Source of the DNA: Przewalskia tangutica
Taxonomy: Eukaryota > Streptophyta > Magnoliopsida > Solanales > Solanaceae
Direction of reading: 5' to 3'
Length of the DNA: 64,000 nucleotides
NCBI GenBank assembly: GCA_029844215.1
Contig: CM056724.1
Location: 33,642,446-33,706,445 of the forward strand
The notes beneath the pieces are model-generated. The model did no database searches. It was not told the DNA's origin and worked only from the letters and a program-made list of their open reading frames with translations. Positions 56,186 to 64,000 of the stretch are shown one piece after another (the stretch's first letter is position 1; each line of letters begins with the position of its first letter). A program made the translations under genes and the position numbers.

Positions 56186-56549
56186 TGCCCTTTTTAGTTA
56201 TTATTTCTATGAGTCAGCAAATTACCTCGTGACGGCCCTCGTGGCCTATGTTTATTTATGATTATATGATGAATATGTGTGTGTTGGTGCTCGATAAGTA
56301 AGGACAGGGTGTCGGTCACGCCTCTCCTATTTGGGGTGTGATAATCTTTGTATTAGAGAAGTTTTGTCCTAGGGTTGTCTAAAAGTCGTGTCTCGTAGAG
56401 TCTTGTTTATGAGTGTGTTGTGCACCACACTTATAAATAGGAGGCTATGGGGAATTTAGGATGGTTACTTTTACTTCTTGTTCTAGATCATGCAGTAAAG
56501 CTGAGTTATAAGCATTTCACTCCTAATTCATCTCGTGTTTATGATTTCA

Positions 56550-57700
56550 GCAATGCCTATAATGAGAAAAAAGTCCCAGAGTAAGAAGGTGTTGGATACG
56601 ATTGCGGGCGAGGGTACTAGCATAGTTCCACCCACTAGTGAAGGACAGAGAGTCCCAAAGTGTGACACCTTCGTATGATTCCCCAACTCCACCACCTCCA
56701 TATGAGCTTAGATGGGCTGCAGTACCCTAGTTCCTCCACCTGATACTTTTGATGAGGATCTTCATATGCAAAGTGTTGTACAATTATTGACTCAATTGGT
56801 GGCTGCTCAATCCCAATGTCAGACTGTTGGTCCTTCTGATAGAGCAGTTAGTACGAGAGTTTGGGATTTCATCAACTTGGACCCTCCGATATTCACAGGA
56901 TCAAACCCGAAGTGGACTCACATAACTTTCTGGATCACATGCAGTGTACCTTACAGGTAATGCATGCCACCGATGTTGAGTCAGTAGTGTTGACTTCTTA
57001 TAGATTATGAGATGTCGAGGTGACCCGGTATGAGACATGTGAGCAGTCTAGGGGACCCTGTGCCCCACTAGCAGGATGGAGAGAGATTTTGGAGGCTTTC
57101 TTACATCTTTTACTATCGGTCGAGCTTCGATAGGCTAGGCATGATAGATTTTTACATCTTGAGCAGGGTAATATAAGTGTTTGGGAATATAACTTGCAGT
57201 TTAATTTGTTGGCGAGATATGCTCCCACGATCGTAGCTGAGATAAGTGATCGGGTACATATATTTGTTAATGATTTGGGGCTGCATTTAGTTAATGAGTG
57301 TACTATAAATTTTCTAAATCTGAATATGGATATTGCCTGCATTCAGGCTTATGCGCAAAATTTGGAGGATAGTAAGAGACAACATGGGTAGATCGAGAGT
57401 GTGATAGGGGCCAACATAAGAGGGCCCAGTCTGTAGGTGACACCGGAGAGTTTAGAGGTGGGTCTATGCCACAATTTGCTAAGCGCCCATCCTAACCGGT
57501 AGTTAGTACACCATCACAGTTTCCGGGGTTGAGGGTTGATGATTTGCTCAGTATGGACTAGATCAGAGTTCACAGGCATCAAGGTCCTATTATAGAGGAG
57601 ATTCTAGTCAGATGATGTCACCTTTGCCTCGATGATCAGTGTGGTAAGGACCATCCGGGGCCGTGTTGGCGAGGATTTGATGTATGTTATTCTTGTGGCC
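56550..57700 (+). pseudogene. Tekay-like gag pseudogene
   Basis: Fragments in order are MPIMRKKSQSKKV, VVQLLTQLVAAQSQ, DFINLDPPIFTGSNP, VMHATDVESVVLTSYRL, YNLQFNLLARYAPTIVAEIS, NECTINFLNLNMDIACIQAY and YAQNLEDSKRQ. These are landmarks of a chromovirus (Tekay/Del) capsid protein. Stops and frameshifts break it repeatedly (for example at about 56640, 56700, 57003 and 57390). Reading enters the zinc knuckle with FDVCYSCG and is cut at 57700 by a CACTA terminus. The rest of the element is not seen downstream. Confidence 0.82.
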
Positions 57701-58010
57701 CACTATAAGAAAAGCAGGCTACGGTGACAGTTCACATGTAACAGAAATGCAAGTGTCACATCTTTTACTAAATTTATGTTTTTTTCTTGACATTCATGTG
57801 ACAGATTTTTTAAGTGTCATATAATTATGACATTTGTGTGACATGTTTTTTAAGTGTCATATAATTATGACATTTGTGTGACAGTTTTTTAAGTGTCATT
57901 TATTAATGACGGTTTTATGAAATGTCACATAAATAAGTGACTTGTGTTTTAAATTGATAAAAAATGACGCGTTTGACTGATTAAAACGTCACATTTTTTT
58001 GTTTAGCACT
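57701..58010 (+). mobile_element. CACTA (En/Spm) transposon 5' terminus and subterminal repeats
   Basis: CACTATAAGAAAA at 57701 is a typical CACTA terminal inverted repeat. It is followed by many short subterminal repeats in both orientations built on AAGTGTCA, TGACA and GTGACA (57725-57990), as expected for transposase-binding sites. No clear 3' terminus or transposase frame was found in the window, so the right boundary is open. Confidence 0.7.
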
Positions 58011-60027
58011 TTTTATTTCAAATTAAGACTTACACGGTGTTTTTCTTTTTTTAAATTGTTTTTAATAAAAACAAACTAAACGTTGTCGTTTTAAAAAGAG
58101 GAGTACTTCTCAATTGGTCGGCTACAAACTACATCAGTCAAATTTCACTGCTCGGAGATGGTCTTTCCATCCCTGAACAACGAAGGGGTATTTATTGCAT
58201 CTTATTTTTACCCTCTAATAATCCTATTTAATTATTCAGGATTCCTGAGTCACTCGCAGAGTGAAATATATTTTTTACAAAACGAATATGATTTTAAAAA
58301 ATTATTCCGGAAGTATTTTGTCATTCATTCGATAAAATATCACCTAGTATATTTATTGTAGGGGAGTGTTTGAGAAGGTATCTGGCCCAGCACATATGTG
58401 CTTTAAGGCAATGAAAGGGCAGCACCCTTGATCTTTTTCCTTTTCGCACAAAGAGAGGACAAAACCCTAGCGCCGCACCCCATCTCCCCTTCCCTACGCT
58501 CAAAATAACAAAGGGATAGATGTTTTTCATCGGTGCCAGTTCATTTGTGTGTGCAAATCCGGCAAGGGTATTAATGGCCCTTGTCTTCTTCGTCTCTACC
58601 CCCACCACGAAGCTAGGTAAAGTCTTAGCATCCATAATATTAGGCATATGTTAAGCAAAGTCTCAAATTTTGCTTATTTTGCATATCGTTCCAATGATTA
58701 TTACTTGGGAAAATATGGAAGGGCGGATGCTCCTATAAATATGGAGACAAGAAAAAGCTTGTAGTCCCCTTTATAATATTTCAGGTGTTGTGCAATATTA
58801 AAGCTGCACTTGCTAAAGTTTTTCCAATATGATACAAAGCAGTCTTGGTCAAATATTTGTGATATGATAAAGAGGATGAGGCCTATTATAAGGAGGAAAG
58901 TGGTTTAGTGGATAATACCTAGTAGCAACGAATGCAAAAATAATCATTGATGGGAGTTTCTTCAATGCAACTTGAGCAGCAGGGATATGAGGATTGATCA
59001 TAGGTGAGGGAGGTGAATTCATAATGGCAATTTCCTACCCTGTTGTATACAGTAGTAACAATTTGACTAGACTAGGGCAACCAGGTTTTGGAGTAAATTG
59101 GTGTATGACCCATAGATATTAACAACTTCATTCTGAATAATAATTAGACCACCAACAACAAGAAATTGAGGTTGAAGAGATTGTAAAGACCTTGAATCAA
59201 GCAAATGAATCAATAGTTCATTGCTTTAGAGAAGCAAATTATAAAGTTAAATATTTCTTGGCTAAACTGACTAGCTACAACCTTTGATGAAGGCATCAAT
59301 TTTCAATACTTTCAACTGCTTCCAAGACATGCTAAAGGCCCATTTCAGCTTCAAAAACACCGAGTATTGTAAATTGAATAAGAAGTTCATTTAACCAATA
59401 AGGATCAGATAATTGATATACCCCATCAACAACAAGACAACGATCTAGGATATCACTCATTAGCAAATGATCCATTTCATAAAGCACACGTAGAAGTTTT
59501 AGAAGCTGACATAGTAAGTAGCACCTCACTTCATAAGATACACTATAGAGGTCTCACACACTATCATATGACCTAAATTGAACACAATAAACATACGTAT
59601 ATGTTCATGTCGAGTTCACACTCCAAACTGAAACTACTCAATCATCATTGTTACATTTCCTTACCAAATTAACTAGATGCTTCACTATAAGAATAGCTTA
59701 TGTAGTGAGCATATGTTAGAACTGGAATATCTCATTTTGTACACTTCGTGGGCATTGAAAGTCAGTCATGTTAGTGACGATGTATTGCTCATCTATCTGC
59801 AAAATAGACAATGAAAAAAAAAAGTTTAAGATGACTATTATCAATTAGAAAAAGAAAAAAATGTGGAATTCCAAATATCTTTGTTATCTTACCTTATCCT
59901 GTAAATATTTGTTTGCAGATTCCAGAATCCCTTCCTGATGAATGGTGATAATATTTTTAGTAATTAAACTAAGGGATGCAAGAAACAAGTATAAACCATA
60001 ATATGTTTAGCTACTTTATAACTATTT
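58011..60027. other. Unassigned, possibly interior of the CACTA element
   Basis: There is no recognisable gene. Short open frames at 58158-58361 (+), 58321-58647 (-) and 59332-59529 (-) match nothing I know. GC-richer text with CCCTAGCGCCGCACCCCATC near 58460-58490 stands out from its surroundings and could be captured host sequence. CACTATAAG…CTTATGTAGTG at 59683-59707 is a small inverted repeat that may be a decayed CACTA end. Confidence 0.3.
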
Positions 60028-60167
60028 CCCACTCCCCTTCTGGATGGGTGTAAGCATCTTGCAGGGGCAAGGGGGAAGAAGACTACAATATAAACATCCC
60101 ACTCCCCTTCTGGGTGGGTGTAAGCATCTTGCAGGGGCAAGGGGGAAGAAGACTACAACATAAACAT
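60028..60167. repeat. 70-bp direct duplication
   Basis: Two adjacent copies of CCCACTCCCCTTCTGGATGG…ACATAAACAT differ at about three positions. A recent tandem duplication in otherwise AT-rich DNA. Confidence 0.93.
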
Positions 60168-60435
60168 AAATCAAGAAGGCTACAACCGATACTGGAACGC
60201 CCTTCCCTCCGTTAAACAGCTCGACTAGCGAGAAAAAGTGTTTGGCCGATTCAAGGCTTTTCCTCTTTCCTTTGAAGATGTCTTGTCGTAAGCAAAAGCC
60301 CATAAATCTCATTATATAATTTAAACAAACTCCACTAATTACACAAGTAGCATAATAACTCAAGTTATTATTCATATCATGATTTACATTTGGAATGAAG
60401 CTTTTTGAAATTTGTTTTCTATTTGAAGTAATATA

Positions 60436-60610
60436 TACTCCCTCCGGACTCCGGTCCTAGATAAGTGACTTTTATGGATTTGACACACTCATACAATTAA
60501 GAGGGTTATTTAATTTGACTAAAAGATCGTTTATCTTTTCTCTTTAATCTACGCATAGGAAAATATGAAAAATTGTTAAAGACTTCTTAAAAATTTGTTC
60601 AGCCATATAT
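60436..60610. mobile_element. Stowaway-like MITE, partial
   Basis: TACTCCCTCCGGACTCCGG followed by AGATAAGTGACTTTTATGG is a typical left end of a Tc1/Mariner-type MITE. A matching right end is not clear; the element may be truncated or split by the next MITE. Confidence 0.5.
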
Positions 60611-60620
60611 TAGACAAGTA

Positions 60621-60865
60621 CTTCCTTCGTTTCAATTTATGTGAACTTTTTTGGAATACGACGATCAACTTTATAACTTTGACATAGATTTTTTAAATTT
60701 ATAAAAATGAAATTTATATATTTTAAAATTACATTAAAAGTACTGTAAATCATGATAATTTATAATTCAAATAATTTTAAAAAAATATAAGAAAAACTTG
60801 ATCAAAGAACCACCTCGTACACTCCCCAAATAGTAAAGGGTTCACATAAATTGAAACAGATGGAG
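60621..60865. mobile_element. Stowaway MITE
   Basis: It has 28-bp terminal inverted repeats, CTTCCTTCGTTTCAATTTAT on the left and the reverse of ATAAATTGAAACAGATGGAG on the right, with 3-4 mismatches, flanked by TA on both sides (60619-60620, 60866-60867). It is 245 bp, AT-rich and non-coding. Confidence 0.85.
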
Positions 60866-61130
60866 TATAATTTTGAAAAAAAAGATAATTAATACCTTCT
60901 CCATTTCTTAATAAATTACTTAAACAGAATATTGCCAAGGAAAAAGGGATTTGCACATACTTTCAACTGTTAATGGAGATCATCAATGAGCTCGGATGCT
61001 ACTGTTTAGTTTCAAATTTTTGTCTTTTCAATTTACTCTAGGATTTTCTAGCTTTATTAAGGAGACCATATGGTATTTTTGATTAATTTAGGACCAAAAG
61101 TTCTGATAAATTGAAACTTTTTGACTATTT

Positions 61131-61310
61131 TCAAGTAGGGTGGTTATCGGTACGAATACACCCGAGAACCAGATCGAAATATCCGGACCGATACTCAGAT
61201 CGAAAAGTTAATGATCCGGACCGATAAGGATCCGATCCGGTAACCCGGTCTAATTACCCGATAACTTATATATTATCAGTCCCGGTCCGATACCCGGTAA
61301 CTATCTTATC
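61131..61310. repeat. GATCCGGACCGATA-rich repeat segment
   Basis: Interspersed near-repeats of CCGGACCGATA, CCGATCCGGTAACCCGG and CCCGGTCCGATACCCGG suggest a terminal part of a small DNA transposon or a local cryptic satellite. No full boundaries seen. Confidence 0.4.
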
Positions 61311-61428
61311 AATCCTTGGAATATTGCTATTATATATTGCTTTAAGTTTGTTAATATGTATTATGTAAAGCAGTAAAGGCAGTAAATCAGAGATTTTTAT
61401 AAAAAAAATTATAAGTAAAGCAGAGATT

Positions 61429-61610
61429 TTAGGTGGTGTTTGGCCAAGTTTCTGGAAGTGTTTCTGTTTCTCAGAAACACTTCTTTGGCCAAACACCCTC
61501 TTTCCAGAAGTAGAAACACTTTTTTCAGAAGCCAAAAAGTGTTTCTAGATGAGAAGAGAAGCAGAAACACCAATTTGGTGCTTCTGGAGAAGCCCTTTTT
61601 GCTCATTCAT
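61429..61610. mobile_element. Foldback MITE-like element
   Basis: GTGTTTGGCCAAGTTTCTGG and its inverted partner AGAAACACTTCTTTGGCCAA pair around GTTTCTCAGAAAC, and further AGAAACAC/GTGTTTCT copies follow to about 61590. The TGTTTGGCCAA motif recurs in MITEs of Solanaceae. Boundaries are approximate. Confidence 0.55.
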
Positions 61611-61689
61611 TGATTATTTTTGACCCATTTACCATTTTCTTTTCACAAAATTCCTTTTAATCTCATATAATATCCCCATATAAAATAGA

Positions 61690-62024
61690 AATTTGGGAAT
61701 AGGGTAGGGTGCGGGGGTAAGAAAAAAATTCATTTTTTTATAAAAGTAACAAAAAATATGAAATAGAAATTTGAGGATGGGTAGGGCACCGGGGTGGGGT
61801 GGGGGTGGGGTGTGGGTAGGGGTAGGGGTAAGGCGGGGATAAGAAAAAAATTCATATATTTTTTTTATAAAAGTAACAAAAAATATGAAATAGAAATTTG
61901 AGGATGAGTAGGGCAATGGGGTGGGGTAGGGTGGTAGGGCGGGGGTAAGATTTTATTTTTATTTTTATTTTTATTTTTATAAAAGTAACAAAAAATATGA
62001 AATAGAAATTTGAGGATGGGTAGG
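61690..62024. repeat. ~120-bp tandem repeat with G-rich tract, three copies, the last cut by element E
   Basis: Each unit reads ATAAAAGTAACAAAAAATATG, GAAATAGAAATTTGAGGATG, a variable GGGGTGGGGTAGGG-type tract, then GGATAAGAAAAAAATTCAT. Copies start near 61739, 61867 and 61978. Element E begins inside the third copy, after GATGGGTAGG. Confidence 0.88.
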
Positions 62025-63463
62025 TGATCGGTGTATTTTATATACACCTTTCGAGTCAGTTTTAGTTAGTCTTTTGTCCCATTTTGCACATATAATTGTC
62101 GTATTAGGATAGTTTTTCTTTCTTTTGAGTCAAAGTGGTTAAAATGGCCAAATGGCGGAAAAGGAGCAAAAAGAGGGCAAAAGAGGAGATGCGGAGTGAA
62201 AGCAGAAAGTGGCGAACAAGGCTAAAATCTGCACGGCCGCGCAGCGCCTCCTGCGCAGGGCCGCGGCGCCCATCATTCAGAGAAGGTGCAGAAGATCCAG
62301 CGCCGCGGCGCCTAAAGCAGGGCCGCGGCGCCCACTATCCAAAGAGAAGACTTCGCACGCGCGCCTCGAAGACCGAAGCGAGCGCGCGCTAAACATCCGG
62401 AGAGCTACGAAGATTCAGGCCGCGCGCCTCGCATGGCAGATAGCGAGGCGGCGCCAAAACACCCGACGGATTGCAGAACTTCCGCACCGCGCGCTGTCAG
62501 CGGCGCCGACGCCGAAAATTAGGTTTTGGGCGAATTTACGCGAGCTGAAGGAAAAGAGGAGGCGGTTTGCGACTATAAAGGAGAACCCATGCGCTTTGAG
62601 GGTTCCCCTTCTTGCACAACTCATGAATTTTGCTAGGAGATTGGAGAACATTACTTTAGTAATTTAGGTTCCATTTGCTTTACTTTATGTCAGTTTAGCA
62701 TGATGCACCTGGAATTAGTTCTTGTCATCTTTATGGCTAGGAACTAATTCTCTTATAGGCTTTCTATGTTGAATTGCTTGAAACTTATGCTATAAATTAA
62801 TGCATGCTTATGGTTATTGTTCTTATTGAGAGATCTATCCAATAATTGAGTTGAATTCTTGGTAATTAATTGACAACTAATTATGACTATATGATTTCTA
62901 ATCGATTACAAAAGGGGATTGTGAATATGCTGTAAGTTGGGTAGACATTCTTGAATTGGGGATGAAAATACCTCAATTAGTATGTAGCGTTGATGAGAGG
63001 CTTAACAACCCTAATTTTGCGCATTGTGCGTGGCCAACTAGGTTTTTGTTCTTAATCCTCCTATAAAGTTACCCTTATCAGCGAAAGTTAGGTAAGGAAC
63101 GATACTGGGGTTGAGTGTTTATATAACCCTAACGGGAGTATAAAACGATTTCGTAAACCTGCTTTCTCCAAAATAAGAATACCATAAGTAATGCATTAGC
63201 AAGTAACATAAGCGGATAGTGAGGATACATAGAAGCCCTATTCTCATCACAACTGAAGTAAACCTTTATAATTGAATAGCTTTTATAATTCGTAGTTATA
63301 AACAACCAAATCAATTATCAATTCGCCAAATAGATACTAGAAAATAGATAGTTGGTACTTGAACCCTAATCCCAGAGGACGATATTCGGTCTTATCTAAG
63401 ACTATACTACTTGATACGATAACGTGCACTTGCGTTTGAGTGTGTGCCTCTTAACGCGCATCA
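62025..63463 (+). repeat. 5' LTR of element E
   Basis: It begins TGATCGGTGTATTTTATATACA and ends AACGCGCATCA. The GC-rich block (62232-62520) is the longest of the family and includes GCGCCGCGGCGCC (62298-62311), CAGGGCCGCGGCGCC and GCGCGC runs. A TATA-like ACTATAAAG lies at 62571-62579. The 3' third has the family CAGAGGACGATATTCGG and GTGCACTTGCGTTTG blocks but is more diverged from A than B is in places. Confidence 0.9.
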
Positions 63464-63469
63464 AGTTTT

Positions 63470-63487
63470 TGGCGCCGTTGCCGGGGA
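63470..63487 (+). promoter_or_regulatory. Primer binding site of element E, tRNA-Asp
   Basis: TGGCGCCGTTGCCGGGGA, identical to that of element B and 6 bp after the LTR. Confidence 0.9.
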
Positions 63488-63646
63488 TTAGGCATTAGTT
63501 CAATATCAAATTTATCTATTTTCAATTTCTAATTTAGGTTTTATGTATAGTTTTTCTAATATTTTGTGTTTTATGTATTTATTGTGTGAAAACAAGGGTG
63601 CCGTGATCCTTTGTTGGTTTTGATGTATCTCAGGGATCCTGAAGAT

Positions 63647-64000
63647 ATGGAGTACTACTGTCAATATGATCGAGCTCCAACCGTAGAGGAAGAGAGAGAG
63701 GAATTGCGAGAAGTCATACTCAGTCTCACTAAGTATCAAGCGCAGTTCATGGAAGAAATGAGATTGGGCATAAAGAAGCTGGAACTGCAAATAGGAGAAC
63801 TCGCGATCATATTTGGCAGCGAAATGCAAGAAAATCAATCAGCACCTATGGGGGGTGGCAAGCAACTTGAAGGGTCTGAACCACACCCAACTATTGGAGA
63901 ATCTGGCAAGGTAGTTAGTGTAGAGAAGGAAAAGATTTCAGGGATCCAATTATTGGCCTTCTTGGATTCTGTAGAAATTCTTTTTCCTGCACCTATCACA
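63647..64000 (+). CDS. Small ORF of element E, ortholog of the element-B ORF (open at window end)
   Basis: The ATG at 63647 opens 118 codons without a stop to the last base. It begins MEYYCQYDRAPTVEEE, then the helical segment LREVILSLTKYQAQFMEEMR and GIKKLELQIGELA, then GGGKQLEGSEPHPTIGESGK and AFLDSVEILFPAPIT. The second half is close to residues ~75-130 of the element-B protein, and the first half keeps the pattern of charged and hydrophobic residues with many substitutions. That an open frame survives in two separated copies argues that it is a real protein-coding unit of this family. Function unknown; no catalytic motif seen. Confidence 0.78.
   Translation, partial: MEYYCQYDRAPTVEEEREELREVILSLTKYQAQFMEEMRLGIKKLELQIGELAIIFGSEMQENQSAPMGGGKQLEGSEPHPTIGESGKVVSVEKEKISGIQLLAFLDSVEILFPAPIT

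Larger units (their letters stand above)
54571..56343 (+). mobile_element. Remainder of the Tekay-like LTR, right of element D
   Basis: It starts with GATTAAGTTGAGGTTGAAGA, contains TATGGCGGGGCCCTGTCCCG near 55990 (the counterpart of the antisense block in the 15.5-19.7 kb solo LTR), and ends near GGGGTGTGATA at 56343. After it, TTGTATTAGAGA (56348-56359) looks like a mutated TGGTATCAGAGC primer site for initiator tRNA-Met. Microsatellites have grown inside it. Confidence 0.65.
62025..64000 (+). mobile_element. Element E: Athila-family element, truncated by the window end
   Basis: LTR, perfect tRNA-Asp primer site and the start of a B-type small ORF are present; the rest lies beyond the window. 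It is inserted in a tandem repeat, with GTAGG (62020-62024) as the expected left copy of the target duplication. Layout matches element B rather than A in having the small ORF in place of a capsid gene. Confidence 0.88.

Noticed and set aside
59683..59707. Opposite terminus of the CACTA element at CTTATGTAGTG
   Set aside because: Only the CACTA pentamer and a few bases agree with the 57701 end and the flanking trinucleotides (GCC, AGC) do not match.

Overview
The window is nuclear DNA of a flowering plant, most likely Solanaceae. The signs are a five-exon jasmonate-type reductase gene with GT-AG introns, an Au-like SINE, an RTE LINE tail of the type common in Solanaceae, and Athila-, Ogre/Tat- and Tekay-like Ty3/gypsy elements with tRNA-Asp and tRNA-Arg primer sites. 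There is one convincing intact host gene, an OPR1/2-type 12-oxophytodienoate reductase (exons between 1382 and 4002). Almost everything else is transposable element, pseudogene or tandem repeat.

Layout. 1-340: small inverted-repeat element. 1280-4095: OPR gene with an antisense SINE in intron 2. 4.5-6.3 kb: ~73-bp tandem array with a trimeric higher-order repeat. 6.6-9.3 kb: diverged minus-strand LTR related to element D. 9.3-26.6 kb: decayed Ty1/copia element carrying a nested Athila-like element A (13339-25853, target duplication ACGAC), which itself carries a 4.1-kb Tekay-like solo LTR (15554-19694, duplication CATGA). 26.7-28.2 kb: L1 LINE 3' remnant. 29.76-40.98 kb: a second, dead OPR fragment whose intron is split by an RTE LINE, which is in turn split by element B (30563-36048, duplication ATATA) and solo LTR C (36613-37957, duplication TGCAA). 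41.47-57.7 kb: a Tekay-like LTR and gag remnant split by element D (41.5-54.57 kb), an Ogre/Tat-like gag-only element. 57.7 kb on: CACTA terminus, unassigned sequence and MITEs. 62025-64000: a fourth Athila-like family member, element E, running off the window.

The most interesting theme is the A/B/C/E family. These elements share LTR ends, a tRNA-Asp primer site, clusters of GGCGCC palindromes and three regularly spaced polypurine-like motifs. None seen here has reverse transcriptase or integrase. B and E share a short open frame (175 aa in B) that sits where gag and pol would be; it looks like a small non-autonomous-element protein derived from the gag-protease linker. Element D is a second, unrelated non-autonomous design: it keeps a 606-aa gag but has tandem repeats, hairpins and an 18-bp minisatellite in place of pol.

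The nesting gives a relative order: OPR duplication, then RTE LINE, then B and C; copia, then A, then Tekay solo LTR; Tekay remnant, then D. All assignments come from reading the sequence; no database search or alignment program was run.
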